In this document: positions 9,926-19,652 of the stretch, piece by piece
How the letters are laid out: each line of letters starts with the position of its first letter
How positions within the stretch are numbered: position 1 is the stretch's first letter
Assembly: GCA_013373545.1 (NCBI GenBank)
Contig: JABXHQ010000103.1
Location: 1-64,000 of the forward strand
Direction: 5' to 3'
DNA from: Gammaproteobacteria bacterium
GTDB lineage: Bacteria; Pseudomonadota; Gammaproteobacteria; Enterobacterales; Kangiellaceae
DNA length: 64,000 bases
The notes under the pieces: model-generated
The model's input: the letters and a program-made list of their open reading frames with translations, nothing else
Database searches by the model: none
Told to the model about the DNA's origin: nothing
Position numbers and translations under genes: made by a program

Positions 9926-12900
9926 CGATTTAGTATTGCGCGTAAAGCGGCTGGCTTTGCCGGCTTTTTAATATACTCCATTCCTGCGCTTTTGGCTTGC
10001 TCGCGGATGCTAGGCTCTTGGTTTGCGGTTAATAAGTACGCTTTCGGTGCGACCGGCCAATGCTGTTTCATTAGCTCATATAACTGCACGCCGTCGACCG
10101 TCGCATTTAAATCAAAGTCCATTATTAAAATATCGGGACGTTGTTGAGCCGATTGCTCAATCGCGGCTTCTATTTGATGCTCACAATGTAACGGTATTCC
10201 CCATTTTTTTAATAAGGTTTTCATCGCGTCCAATTGCCGCAGATCATTGTCAATATACCAAACCGTTTGGTCGCTATGGGGCAGGTCGGTTTGTCGATCA
10301 ATGGTCGGTTCGCGTATTGTTGATGGCTGACTCAGAGGAACATCAACATAAAAAGTTGAGTAACTATTTTCAGCCGAAACAATTCCAATCGGATGTTCCA
10401 ATGATTCGCTCATTCTAGCCACCACACTGAGTCCTAGTCCAGCACCTGATTCAGAAGTTTTATTATTAGGGGATCGATAGAAATCACTAAAAATTGCTTT
10501 TTGTTCGTGGCTTGGGATCCCTGGGCCACAGTCGCTGACTTGAATGCGTAGGTTATTTCCCAGTCGACGACAACCGAATAAAATCTTCGGCCCCGTGGAG
10601 TATTTAATCGCATTCGATAAGAAGTTTTGCAATAGACGTCGCAACCACTGCTTATCACTATAAACCCACCGAGAACATCTTGGCATGCGAATGGAAAAAT
10701 TTTTCTCGGCGGCTAAAACGGAAAACTCATTTACTAGAGAGTCCATGATATCGGCAATTGGAAACGGCTCTTTAGTCGGTGTTAGTGCGCCTTGATCAAA
10801 GCGAGCGATTTCAAGCAAAGTAGCGACTAAGTTTTCGGTTGATTTTAACGATAAATTTATCTTATTAACGACGGTTCGAACTTCATTGTCCATTTCTGTT
10901 TCGTCAAGCGCGCTAGCGTATAAGCGAGCTGCTGTTAGTGGCTGCAAAATGTCATGGCTTGCCAATGCAATAAATTGCGTTTTCGTTTTATTTGCATTTT
11001 CAGCTTCCAATTTGGCTTGATTCATTAACGTCTCTGATGCTTTTCTTAGCTCGATTTCTTGGGTTAACTCCTCATTGATTTGTTGTATTTGTTCGGTGCG
11101 CTGTGCAACGCGCAGTTCGAGTTGATCCCGTGACTCCTTCAGCTGTCTTTCTACATCTTTATATTCGGTAATATCGGTATAACTGGTAACAAACCCTCCA
11201 CCAGGCATTGGATTTCCGCGCATCTCGAGCACTCGCCCATCGGGCCATTCGCGTTGAAAAACATAAGCGGTTCCGCGCCTTAAATGGTCTAGGCGTTTTC
11301 TCACATGTTGCTCTAAGGAACCATCACCCATAACGCCTTGATTAGCATTAAATCGGACAACTTCGGCGATAGCCATTCCTGGTTTAATAAAACCACTAGG
11401 ATAATTAAAAAGTTCAATGTAACGTTGGTTCCATGCCACTAACTTTAAGTGTTTATCCACAACACTAATACCTTGAGAAATATTTTCTAAAGTGGCATGT
11501 AGAAGTTTTTGGTTGAACTTGATTTGTTGTGATGTTTCATCAAAGAGATTAATCAATGACTCAGGGGTTAATGAGCGTCCGCCAATGATGGATGCGATTA
11601 CAGTGCTGGCCGTTGTTGTACCGATGGCGCCGGCTAATCGTTTTTCCGCGAACTCTAAAAGTTCTGCGGAAGGTGGCTTATTCAGTTCTATTAAACCAAA
11701 ATTAGTCTCGAAATCGTGAATTAAACTACCAGTTTCATGCTCGCCGAGAAAGCGCGCAAGGAGTTGAATAATGTCTTTTCCAGTGACATTCGATGAAGCC
11801 TTGTTGGCAGCATTTAATTTTGAAAGTTTCAATGGATGAGTAAATGCCGTGGCTTGCGTTGCTTCGCTGAAGTTGACTTGTCGCTGTTTTGAAACAAAAA
11901 TCATCACAAAGGAGTTTGCCGATAAACTCAGCCAAACCCCAATATTAAAAGCATCGAAATCAAGTCCTAGAAATTGACTCGGCGCTAGCCACGCAATTGC
12001 AAAAGGACCATTGCTAACCAGTGGCTGGCCGAATAAGTCGGCTGCTGCCAGTGACGGTAACATAATAAAGTAAAACCAAATTAACGAACCAATGATAAGC
12101 CCAGCCCGTACGCCGCGATAACTGCAATCTTTCCAATATAGACCCGCGAGAATGGAAGGAATTAATTGCGCGACTAATGAAAAAGCAATTAACCCGGTGG
12201 CAGCCAATGCAAAGTAATCGCCGATAACCACTTTGTATAGATAGGCCATTAATAAGATCACGGCAATTGCTGCGCGGCGCCATTTTATGACCAGTGGCCG
12301 GTAATAGTTTTCACTGGTGTTCTCTAAACGTTTAACGAAGTAGGGCAAAATTATACTGTTGGTAATCATAGTGCTAAGCGCTAGGGTTGAAATTATAATC
12401 ATGCCCGTTGAAGCAGCAAAACCACCAATAAACATAAGGCCGCTGAGTACTTGCTCGTTTTGCGCAAATGGAATGGCCAATACATAGGTGTCTGGCGCAA
12501 CTCGGCTGTCGACGCCAAATAGTTCGGTGCCCATTGCGGTTATTGGAAAGACTACAAGAGTTATCACCAATAAGTAAAGTGGAAATATCCAGCGTGCTTT
12601 TGCTAAATGGTGAGGATCGGTATTTTCGATAAAGGTAATGTGAAATTGCCGTGGCAAACAAATCATAGCGCAAGCGGATAACAACAGTTGAGTAAAAAAG
12701 GAAAAGTTAAGTTGGTCGAAACTAAATTGGCTGCTGAAGAATTCCGTGGTACCCGCTGCAGTTCCGAAGGTATCTTGACTTAACCAATATAAGCAAAAGA
12801 TTGCTAGAGCGACTAACACGAGCAGCTTAATCACCGACTCAAAAGCGATGGTATACATGAGTCCAGAACGAGGTTTGGTAGCTTCAGCTGATTGAGTGCC

Positions 12901-13410
12901 GAAAAAGATCGCGAGCAGCGCCATAGCGATAGCCGTAAATAATGCGGTATCAATATCAGTTGCTTGAACCGATACATTGCGCGTTAAGCCATCAAAACTA
13001 AATGCGATCGCTTTTAGCTGCAATGCGATGTAGGGAATGATGGCAATCATTAACAGTAAGGTAACGGCAACGGAAAGAAATGCACGCTTACCATAACGCA
13101 GTGCAATAAAGTCGGCTATGGACGATAAGTTTTGCTCTTTACATACGATTAATAATTTATACAGTAATTTGTGTCCGAACAAAAATAGCAGGGCGGGTCC
13201 TAAATATATTGGCAAAAACATCCAGCCATTACTGACTGCGCTACCTACAGCACCATAAAAAGTCCACGATGTACAATAGATGGCAATTGAAAAGCTGTAA
13301 ATTAGGAAGGCTGGAATCCGCGCGAAGTGGCCTTTATCACCGAGTCTGGCAATCATAAATAACACAGCAATGTAGCTTAGCACGACAAAAAACAGCGTTA
13401 GGGCATTCAC
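9922..13410 (-). CDS. crbS: Hybrid sensor kinase CrbS (sodium:solute symporter-like N-terminus, PAS, kinase, receiver)
   Basis: About 1162 residues. Residues 1-500 form a sodium:solute-symporter-like domain with about 13 membrane segments. A PAS region follows (about 640-760), then a coiled linker. The HisKA box FIALASHDILQPLTAARLYA has its phosphorylated His near 820. The ATPase domain carries NFLSNAIKYS and GAGLGLSV. A C-terminal receiver has DILIMDFDL with Asp near 1100. It senses acetate or its transport and phosphorylates CrbR. I prefer the GTG at 13410, which has GGAG six bases before it; an ATG at 13422 lacks a ribosome site. Divergent from the symporter genes, sharing a palindrome-bearing promoter region. 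Confidence 0.9.
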   Translation of the reverse strand: MNALTLFFVVLSYIAVLFMIARLGDKGHFARIPAFLIYSFSIAIYCTSWTFYGAVGSAVSNGWMFLPIYLGPALLFLFGHKLLYKLLIVCKEQNLSSIADFIALRYGKRAFLSVAVTLLLMIAIIPYIALQLKAIAFSFDGLTRNVSVQATDIDTALFTAIAMALLAIFFGTQSAEATKPRSGLMYTIAFESVIKLLVLVALAIFCLYWLSQDTFGTAAGTTEFFSSQFSFDQLNFSFFTQLLLSACAMICLPRQFHITFIENTDPHHLAKARWIFPLYLLVITLVVFPITAMGTELFGVDSRVAPDTYVLAIPFAQNEQVLSGLMFIGGFAASTGMIIISTLALSTMITNSIILPYFVKRLENTSENYYRPLVIKWRRAAIAVILLMAYLYKVVIGDYFALAATGLIAFSLVAQLIPSILAGLYWKDCSYRGVRAGLIIGSLIWFYFIMLPSLAAADLFGQPLVSNGPFAIAWLAPSQFLGLDFDAFNIGVWLSLSANSFVMIFVSKQRQVNFSEATQATAFTHPLKLSKLNAANKASSNVTGKDIIQLLARFLGEHETGSLIHDFETNFGLIELNKPPSAELLEFAEKRLAGAIGTTTASTVIASIIGGRSLTPESLINLFDETSQQIKFNQKLLHATLENISQGISVVDKHLKLVAWNQRYIELFNYPSGFIKPGMAIAEVVRFNANQGVMGDGSLEQHVRKRLDHLRRGTAYVFQREWPDGRVLEMRGNPMPGGGFVTSYTDITEYKDVERQLKESRDQLELRVAQRTEQIQQINEELTQEIELRKASETLMNQAKLEAENANKTKTQFIALASHDILQPLTAARLYASALDETEMDNEVRTVVNKINLSLKSTENLVATLLEIARFDQGALTPTKEPFPIADIMDSLVNEFSVLAAEKNFSIRMPRCSRWVYSDKQWLRRLLQNFLSNAIKYSTGPKILFGCRRLGNNLRIQVSDCGPGIPSHEQKAIFSDFYRSPNNKTSESGAGLGLSVVARMSESLEHPIGIVSAENSYSTFYVDVPLSQPSTIREPTIDRQTDLPHSDQTVWYIDNDLRQLDAMKTLLKKWGIPLHCEHQIEAAIEQSAQQRPDILIMDFDLNATVDGVQLYELMKQHWPVAPKAYLLTANQEPSIREQAKSAGMEYIKKPAKPAALRAILNR

Positions 13411-13488
13411 ATCAGGCTCCATTTGAACCGGTAGCTAAAGAATCTGCGCTTATTAGACCAAAGGATAACGCTTTTTGCACCCCACATG

Positions 13489-13500
13489 CGACTAAAGTCG
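13489..13500. promoter_or_regulatory. Palindrome CGACTAAAGTCG between crbS and the symporter operon
   Basis: Identical over 12 bases to the site at 7129-7140. It is 68 bases before the DUF4212 start and 79 bases before the crbS start, so one bound dimer could control both directions. Confidence 0.6.
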
Positions 13501-13567
13501 AATTCGTTGCTGCATTAAAGTTGATTAGAGTGAAGGAGTATCTTGGGGTTAAATAGGAGGGCCAGTA

Positions 13568-13834
13568 ATGGCATTCGAAAATAAAGAACTCGCACAAGCC
13601 TATTGGCGAGAAAATCTAAAGTTAATGGCTATTCTACTGGCAATCTGGTTTGTCGTGTCTTATGGCTGTGGCATTTTGCTGGTTGAGCAATTGAATCAAA
13701 TTAAGTTCTTTGGCTTTAAGCTTGGGTTTTGGTTTGCCCAGCAAGGTTCAATTTATACTTTTGTCGTATTGATTTTTGTTTATGTCGCCAAAATGAACAA
13801 GCTCGATCGTAAATATAATGTACATGAAGAGTAG
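13568..13834 (+). CDS. DUF4212 small subunit of a sodium:solute symporter
   Basis: 88 residues with two hydrophobic segments (about 19-45 and 52-80) and a conserved AYWRENLKLMAILLAIWFVVSYGCGILLVE stretch near the N-terminus, typical of the DUF4212 small subunit (TIGR03647 type). It lies 6 bases before the large symporter gene and starts after a strong AGGAGGG. It is probably needed for assembly or activity of the large subunit, as YjcH-like proteins are thought to be for ActP. Located in the inner membrane. Confidence 0.88.
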   Translation: MAFENKELAQAYWRENLKLMAILLAIWFVVSYGCGILLVEQLNQIKFFGFKLGFWFAQQGSIYTFVVLIFVYVAKMNKLDRKYNVHEE

Positions 13835-13840
13835 GGGGCA

Positions 13841-15559
13841 ATGATGGACTTACAAACATTAACATTCATTGTCGTCGGCGCGACTTTTGCTCTTTATATT
13901 GGTATTGCTGTTTGGTCACGGGCGGGCTCCACCAATGAGTTTTATGTGGCGGGCGGAGGCGTGCACCCAGTCGCCAATGGTATGGCGACCGCCGCGGATT
14001 GGATGTCAGCTGCTTCTTGGATATCAATGGCCGGATTAATTTCTTTTATGGGTTATGATGGCGGTGTCTACTTGATGGGCTGGACCGGCGGCTACGTGCT
14101 ACTGGCGTTGTGCCTTGCTCCCTACTTGCGTAAATTCGGAAAATTTACCGTTCCGGATTTTATTGGCGATCGATACTATTCGCAAACCGCACGAACGGTT
14201 GCCGTTGTGTGTGCGATTTTTGTTTCGTTTACTTATGTAGCGGGACAAATGCGTGGCGTTGGTGTGGTCTTTTCTCGATTTCTTGAGGTCGACCTCACTT
14301 GGGGCGTTATTATCGGTATGGCGATCGTGTTCTTCTACGCAGTTTTAGGCGGCATGAAAGGCATCACTTACACCCAAGTGGCACAGTATTGTGTGCTTAT
14401 TTTTGCCTATTTAGTTCCTGCCATTTTCATTTCCATTTTAATTACGGGAAATCCTATTCCGCAACTCGGTTTTGGTGGCGAGGTCGCTGGCGAACCGGGG
14501 GTTTATTTATTGGATAAATTGGATGGACTATCCCAAGAACTCGGGTTTGCGGCCTACACGGATGGCTCAAAGGGTATGGTGGATGTATTCTTTATTACCG
14601 CTGCGTTGATGGTTGGTACGGCCGGTTTACCGCATGTAATCGTACGATTTTTTACGGTACCTAAAGTACGTGATGCGCGCAAATCCGCTGGCTGGGCATT
14701 GGTCTTTATTGCTCTTTTATACACCACCGCACCGGCCGTCGCGGTGTTCGCTCGGGTCAACATGATTGATACCATTAATGGTCCAGAGCAACAAGGTGTT
14801 GAGTACGAGAAAGCACCATCATGGATAAAAAATTGGGAGCAAACGGGGCTCATAACTTGGACCGACAAGAACAGCGATGGCCGAATGTTTTACTCTGGTG
14901 ATAGTCGCAACGAAATGAAGATCGATCGCGATATCATGGTATTGGCTAATCCGGAAATTGCTAAATTGCCAAACTGGGTGATTGCTTTGGTGGCGGCGGG
15001 CGGACTTGCAGCTGCTTTATCGACGGCTGCCGGGTTGCTATTGGTCATCTCAACGTCCATATCACATGATTTGCTCAAACGGAATTTGATGCCAAACATT
15101 ACCGACAAACAAGAGCTGATGTATGCTCGAATTGCGGCAGCGGTCGCGGTGGTGATCGCTGGACTCGCCGGGATATACCCACCTGGCTTCGTGGCGCAGG
15201 TGGTCGCCTTTGCCTTCGGCCTTGCGGCGTCGTCCTTCTTTCCGGCGATTATCATGGGAATCTTCTATAAGAAGATGAATAAAGAAGGGGCGATTGCTGG
15301 AATGGTTGTCGGGATTACCTTTACCGCTGCGTACATCTTAATTTACAAAGGTGTGTTCTTTGAACCTCTGATCCCCAATAAGCCGGAAAATTGGTTGTTC
15401 GGTATTTCTCCCGAGGGCATTGGTACTTTAGGTATGCTGCTAAACTTTGTAGTGGCTATTACGGTCAGTAAGTTTACTGCGCCGGTTCCCGAAGATGTGC
15501 AACACATTGTTGAAGATATTCGGTTCCCGAAAGGATCAGGTGGCGCGCAAGCTCACTAA
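13841..15559 (+). CDS. Sodium:solute symporter, VC_2705 subfamily (probable acetate/short monocarboxylate uptake)
   Basis: 572 residues with about 13 membrane segments. Family stretches are [29 protein letters not shown] near residue 35, the [14 protein letters not shown] motif near 168, and [24 protein letters not shown] near 390. Between about 295 and 365 lies an extra hydrophilic segment ([20 protein letters not shown] and [16 protein letters not shown]) characteristic of this subfamily. Forms a pair with the DUF4212 protein. Linkage to acs and crbRS indicates acetate or a related monocarboxylate; the substrate is inferred. A terminator follows. Confidence 0.88.
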   Translation: MMDLQTLTFIVVGATFALYIGIAVWSRAGSTNEFYVAGGGVHPVANGMATAADWMSAASWISMAGLISFMGYDGGVYLMGWTGGYVLLALCLAPYLRKFGKFTVPDFIGDRYYSQTARTVAVVCAIFVSFTYVAGQMRGVGVVFSRFLEVDLTWGVIIGMAIVFFYAVLGGMKGITYTQVAQYCVLIFAYLVPAIFISILITGNPIPQLGFGGEVAGEPGVYLLDKLDGLSQELGFAAYTDGSKGMVDVFFITAALMVGTAGLPHVIVRFFTVPKVRDARKSAGWALVFIALLYTTAPAVAVFARVNMIDTINGPEQQGVEYEKAPSWIKNWEQTGLITWTDKNSDGRMFYSGDSRNEMKIDRDIMVLANPEIAKLPNWVIALVAAGGLAAALSTAAGLLLVISTSISHDLLKRNLMPNITDKQELMYARIAAAVAVVIAGLAGIYPPGFVAQVVAFAFGLAASSFFPAIIMGIFYKKMNKEGAIAGMVVGITFTAAYILIYKGVFFEPLIPNKPENWLFGISPEGIGTLGMLLNFVVAITVSKFTAPVPEDVQHIVEDIRFPKGSGGAQAH

Positions 15560-15568
15560 GTCCATCAT

Positions 15569-15606
15569 TAAAACCATGTTTGGCAGTAGCCAAGCATGGT
15601 TTTTTC
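15569..15606 (+). terminator. Intrinsic terminator after the symporter operon
   Basis: AAAACCATG and GGC arms pair across AGTA with GCC and CATGGTTTT, with one bulge, then run into six T. It separates the symporter operon from the CBS-domain gene. Confidence 0.85.
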
Positions 15607-15688
15607 GTTTAGTTTATCTAGCATTGTTCCCGTTAGCGAATGGCTATTGAGTTAGCCAAGTAAATTGTTTCCGTCAACTTGAGGTTGC

Positions 15689-17539
15689 ATGATGAGCGCA
15701 CCAACAAGTATTCCATCTGTGGTTAGCTTTTTGGCTAACATTCTACCGTTTAGTCAGCTTACAAAAGAACAACTGGCCTATTGTGCGAATTCAATCACGG
15801 TACATTTTTGCGATGCAAACGCGGTAGCCGACGTTATTGATTATCAATCGCCATTTTTGTATATCGTTCGTACTGGCGAGTTTGAAATTCGTTCTCCGGA
15901 AGGGCGTTTGTTTGATCGCTTGGCAGAAGGAGATCAGTTTGGCTACCCTGCGTTACTTTCGGGGAAAAAAATTCAAAATAAAGTTGTTGTTCTGCAGGAT
16001 GGGCTAATTTATCGCATTGGGGCCGATGCATTTCGTTGGCTAAAAAATCATAATGAAGATTTCGATATTCATTATACTGAAGCTTATGCTGAACGGATTA
16101 AGAAAACCAGTGAGCCGAGAGCGATACCGTTAACTCAACCAATTGGTAATGTGATTTCACGACGACCGGTATTGATTGCTCAAGAGGCAACCATTCAACA
16201 AGCTGCGCAATTGATGAGTGAACGTCAAGTTAGTTCATTAATGGTTATGCACAACGAATCTTTGGTGGGCATTGTTACCGACCGTGATTTGCGTTCGCGC
16301 GTGGTTGCGACAGGACGCGCGATAACGGATGCCGTTGCTGAGATTATGACGAGCGATCCCGCTATCATTTATGAAGATGAAACCAGTGAGGATGTGCTAG
16401 CGAAAATGTTGCAGATGCAAATTCATCATATGCCGGTTATCAATCAACAACAAACCGTAGTTGGGATGGTAACCACTAGCGATTTAATCCAAATGCAAAT
16501 CTCACATCCATTGTTTTTATTGCGCCGAATTCAGAAATCTAATCGCTTGGAGCAACTCATTAAGCATAGCAATGAGTTGGGCAACTTATTGCATCAAATG
16601 ATTAGCAATAATATGCGAGTCATTGAAATAGGGCGAATTATCTCTCAGATCTCGGACGCGTTAACCGTGCGCTTGATTGAGTTATCACTGGCCGAGTTGG
16701 GAGACCCGCCATGTGAATTTTGTTGGCTCGCTTTTGGCTCTCAAGGACGCAGTGAACAATCAGCGAATTCTGACCAAGATAATGGCATTCTCTTGGCGCG
16801 CGAAGTTAGTCCAAAGGAAGCAATATTTTTTGATGAGTTAGCGCATCGAGTAAATCAAGGGCTGGATCGCTGCGGTTTTGTGCTTTGTCCTGGAGATGTG
16901 ATGGCAAGCAATGAGAAATGGCGTGTATCTTGCAAAAGTTGGCAGCGCTATTTTACTAATTGGATAGAGTCGCCGGAGCCAAAAGCGCTCATGCATGCGA
17001 GTATCTTTTTTGATCTTCGATGTGTTTTTGGAGCTGCTTCACTGGTAACAAATCTGCAACAGAAAATATTGCAATCGGCTGGCGATAATTCTATTTTTCT
17101 AGCACAGCTAACCCAAAACGCCTTAAAAACCCAAGTGCCTTTAGGCTTTTTTAAGATGTTTGTTTTGGAGCAAAATGGCGAGCATGTCCCCAGTCTTGAT
17201 CTAAAACATAAAGGTCTAGCCCCGATTGTTGATATTGCTCGAATTTATGCGTTAGCGGGCAACCTAACCGAGATCAATACGCTCAGTCGATTGCATAATA
17301 TTCCCGCTGATTTATTGAGTAAAAAGGATGCAGAAGCTTTGTCTGATGCTTATCGATTTATTTCTCGGGTTCGTTATAAGCATCAATTACGTTGTTGGCA
17401 AAAGGGCAAGAGAGTAGATAATTACGTTATTCCGAGCGACTTATCCTCGCTGCAAAGAGCGCAGTTGAAAGACGCTTTTCAGGTAATTGATGAGGCTCAA
17501 GCGGGGCTGAAGATGAAGTTTGCGCGAGGCTTATTGTAA
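15689..17539 (+). CDS. cNMP-binding/CBS/DUF294 nucleotidyltransferase-like signalling protein
   Basis: 616 residues in four parts. Residues about 1-130 are a cyclic-nucleotide-binding fold (YIVRTGEFEIRSPEGRLFDRLAEGDQFG). Residues 150-275 are two CBS motifs (SSLMVMHNESLVGIVTDRDL and HHMPVINQQQTVVGMVTTSDL). Residues 310-450 are a DUF294 nucleotidyltransferase with FGSQGRSEQSANSDQDNG. The rest is a helical C-terminal domain. The G-S...D-x-D pattern suggests an active nucleotidyltransferase. The next gene, an exonuclease, starts inside its stop codon (TAATG). The same gene pair often accompanies acs/symporter clusters, so it probably tunes acetate uptake, though the reaction is unknown. Confidence 0.82.
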   Translation: MMSAPTSIPSVVSFLANILPFSQLTKEQLAYCANSITVHFCDANAVADVIDYQSPFLYIVRTGEFEIRSPEGRLFDRLAEGDQFGYPALLSGKKIQNKVVVLQDGLIYRIGADAFRWLKNHNEDFDIHYTEAYAERIKKTSEPRAIPLTQPIGNVISRRPVLIAQEATIQQAAQLMSERQVSSLMVMHNESLVGIVTDRDLRSRVVATGRAITDAVAEIMTSDPAIIYEDETSEDVLAKMLQMQIHHMPVINQQQTVVGMVTTSDLIQMQISHPLFLLRRIQKSNRLEQLIKHSNELGNLLHQMISNNMRVIEIGRIISQISDALTVRLIELSLAELGDPPCEFCWLAFGSQGRSEQSANSDQDNGILLAREVSPKEAIFFDELAHRVNQGLDRCGFVLCPGDVMASNEKWRVSCKSWQRYFTNWIESPEPKALMHASIFFDLRCVFGAASLVTNLQQKILQSAGDNSIFLAQLTQNALKTQVPLGFFKMFVLEQNGEHVPSLDLKHKGLAPIVDIARIYALAGNLTEINTLSRLHNIPADLLSKKDAEALSDAYRFISRVRYKHQLRCWQKGKRVDNYVIPSDLSSLQRAQLKDAFQVIDEAQAGLKMKFARGLL

Positions 17540-18219
17540 TGTTTGAAAAGTGGCGGATTGCGCGTGCTAAAAAACGTGCTGCGACGAGCGTAGAGGAGTA
17601 CCTTAACCAGCTTCCAGTAACATTTTCCGCAACCTTGCAAGACACTAAAGTGTTATCGCTAGACTTAGAAACGAGTGGCTTTAATGCACACCAAGATCGC
17701 ATATTAAGCATCGCGATGGTTGAGATCGGAAATGGTGGAATAGTTTTATCTTCGCTTGAATATGGCTTTTTGAGAGATGAATATGTTGAGTCTATCTCGA
17801 ATATTGAGGTTCATGGTATCCATCGTGACGAGGTCGCCTCAGGACTAACGGTGAGTCAGTTTCTAACGCTTTTGCTCAAGCGTTTGAGCGGAAAAGTTTT
17901 ACTCGCACACAATGCACAAATGGATTGGCGTTTTTTGAATGCGCTGCATAAAGAGCATTTTCAATGCCCATTGTTCTGCCCAATTATCGATACATTATTA
18001 ATCGAACAGCGGCGACTTGAACGTAAGCAAGATATTATCAGCCCTAAGAGTTTAACTTTGTCAGCCTGTCGGGCTCGTTATGGGCTTCCTGAGTTTCCTC
18101 AACATGACGCTCGAAATGATGCTTTAGCAACGGCAGAGTTATTGTTGGCACAAGTGGCCGCAATGGGGGGGAATCGCCAAGTAACGCTACAAGATTTACG
18201 AGCGACAATAAAAGGGTAA
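17539..18219 (+). CDS. DEDDh 3'-5' exonuclease, DNA polymerase III epsilon-like
   Basis: 226 residues. The exonuclease motifs are complete: LDLETSG (motif I, DxE, around residue 35), HNAQMDWRFL (motif II) and HDARNDALATAEL (motif III, H and D, around 190). Likely a cytoplasmic 3'-5' exonuclease on DNA or RNA. It is shorter than DnaQ and has no polymerase-binding tail. Translationally coupled to the preceding CBS gene by a TAATG overlap. Such exonucleases are commonly beside the CBS/DUF294 gene; the reason is not known. Confidence 0.85.
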   Translation: MFEKWRIARAKKRAATSVEEYLNQLPVTFSATLQDTKVLSLDLETSGFNAHQDRILSIAMVEIGNGGIVLSSLEYGFLRDEYVESISNIEVHGIHRDEVASGLTVSQFLTLLLKRLSGKVLLAHNAQMDWRFLNALHKEHFQCPLFCPIIDTLLIEQRRLERKQDIISPKSLTLSACRARYGLPEFPQHDARNDALATAELLLAQVAAMGGNRQVTLQDLRATIKG

Positions 18220-18232
18220 GGGGAATGCCCAG

Positions 18233-18532
18233 TTAAATTATATTGAAAACTTTCTCTAACCGTGCAAGACGAAAAACTTTTAATGCTGGCTCACTAACAT
18301 TTTGCAGTGAAAATTCTAAGTTGTTTTTCCGCGAGGCCTGTAAAGCTTCGACCAAACTTGCGACACCCGATGAATCGATGTACTCAACTTGTTGCATATC
18401 AACAACGATGGTTTGACCATGCGCAACAGCATCTAGCAAGGCTTTACGTGCATCGGGAGAGCGATCTAAATCAACCTCTCCGCTTAGGAATACGGTGGTA
18501 TGATCATCGCTACGGGTAGTGGTGTATTCCAT
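18233..18532 (-). CDS. STAS-domain anti-anti-sigma factor (SpoIIAA/RsbV type)
   Basis: 99 residues forming a single STAS domain. The switch motif is VEYIDSSGVASLVEAL (around residue 50), with the two Ser that the partner kinase phosphorylates. Unphosphorylated protein would bind the RsbW-like kinase encoded just upstream and free its target. It lies 23 bases after that gene on the same strand. No matching PP2C phosphatase is adjacent; one is encoded at 51938-53161. Sequence is close to the family norm. Confidence 0.88.
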   Translation of the reverse strand: MEYTTTRSDDHTTVFLSGEVDLDRSPDARKALLDAVAHGQTIVVDMQQVEYIDSSGVASLVEALQASRKNNLEFSLQNVSEPALKVFRLARLEKVFNII

Positions 18533-18555
18533 TTATCAATCTCGCATTTAGTCGA

Positions 18556-18978
18556 TTATTGGCCAAGGCGTCGGCGCATGATTAACTTATTACCAACGCC
18601 CAGTGGTGGTGGACATTCATAGGCAACCGAGTCCATCACTTGATTCATTATTAAAGTACCTAAACCGCCAGGAGTTAGCGGTCGGCTGCACCCTTTTGGT
18701 TCGCAGCAACGCGGATCCACGGCTTTAGCGTAATCCACAAGTTCGGCCGACAATTCATTATTATTCAGCAACAGAATGAGGTCAATAATTCCTTGTTGAT
18801 CGAAACTATAGGCATGGCGAATGATGTTTTGACACGCCTCATCGACGGCTAATACCGTGTCGTCTAACAGGTTTTGTTCAAAGCCTTGTTGCTTAAGCGT
18901 TTCACTAATTGTGTCACGAATACACTTAAGGTGCTTTGGCTGCGCTTGAAATCGCTTGGCAAGCAACACTTGAGTCAT
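18556..18978 (-). CDS. RsbW/SpoIIAB-like serine kinase (HATPase_c_2 anti-sigma factor type)
   Basis: 140 residues with a GHKL ATPase fold: N box DEACQNIIRHAY (around residue 49) and G box TPGGLGTLIMNQVMD (around 105). It has no phospho-acceptor His domain, as in anti-sigma kinases. A CC pair and a nearby Cys (DPRCCEPKGCS, about 88-98) are a local oddity that might bind metal or sense redox; this is speculation. It leads a two-gene unit with the STAS protein. Its regulated target (sigma factor or otherwise) is not in this locus. Confidence 0.85.
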   Translation of the reverse strand: MTQVLLAKRFQAQPKHLKCIRDTISETLKQQGFEQNLLDDTVLAVDEACQNIIRHAYSFDQQGIIDLILLLNNNELSAELVDYAKAVDPRCCEPKGCSRPLTPGGLGTLIMNQVMDSVAYECPPPLGVGNKLIMRRRLGQ

Positions 18979-19127
18979 TCGAATTAGCCCTAAAAAATTT
19001 AAAGTGAACGAACAGTTAAAGCGAAACGCCGTAAATTTGCAAGTCGAAAAGTGTTACCGTGCGTGGATAAGTAGGGGGGTGGGGCTCGAGGCGGTCAGCG
19101 ATAACCGCCTTGAAATTGAATGCGCAA

Positions 19128-19652
19128 TTAGTCCGCTTGGTAAAGTACGTAAAGCTCGTTTTCTTCCATACTCACGCGGCGGGTAAGCACTTCGCCAACT
19201 TTTACATAGTCGCGTTCAAACTCTTGCTCCATTTCAACTGTAAAAGCTTGATGTGCATACTTTTTGCAAAATTGTATTACTGCATTAGCGATTTCGTTCA
19301 TGTCAGTTCGGAAATCTTTCACCACTTGTAAAGTGTGTAAGTCATCCGCTAATGATTGCTCAAGGTAGACATAAAACTTAACATTCTCTTTTAGCAAGTG
19401 TGATTGAAAACTGGCTTTAAACTCCGCAATAACATTGGATAACTTTTTATAGTCCCGCTTCTCAAAACCTTCTTTCCACATAGCGCCATATAAAGCGACC
19501 AGTTTCGAGTGGTCTTTTTTAAGTGTTTCGATCAAGCTTGGATCATAACTGATAGTGCGCTCGGATTGCCCTTTGCGACTGGCTACCTTAAGCGGTTGCC
19601 GAGTTTCTTCTTTGGGCCGAGCTCGAAAAAAGTCGGTGATAAACGCAAACAT
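19128..19652 (-). CDS. Hemerythrin-like (HHE) domain protein
   Basis: 174 residues from the ATG at 19652, which has GAGG ten bases before it; a 16-residue upstream extension has no ribosome site. The helical domain (about 45-172) shows hemerythrin landmarks: KKDHSKLVALY, QSHLLKENVKFYVYL and MEENELYVLY at the C-terminus. The His that normally precedes the last EE by four residues is Arg here (RVSMEE), so the di-iron site may be incomplete. Proteins of this kind are often signalling partners. It lies in the same direction as, and upstream of, the RsbW/STAS pair, about 150 bases away. Confidence 0.65.
   Translation of the reverse strand: MFAFITDFFRARPKEETRQPLKVASRKGQSERTISYDPSLIETLKKDHSKLVALYGAMWKEGFEKRDYKKLSNVIAEFKASFQSHLLKENVKFYVYLEQSLADDLHTLQVVKDFRTDMNEIANAVIQFCKKYAHQAFTVEMEQEFERDYVKVGEVLTRRVSMEENELYVLYQAD

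Noticed and set aside
18543-18554. CGCATTTAGTCG, 10 of 12 to the acs palindrome
   Set aside because: It sits inside a two-gene unit next to the kinase stop codon, not in a promoter, and is not a palindrome.
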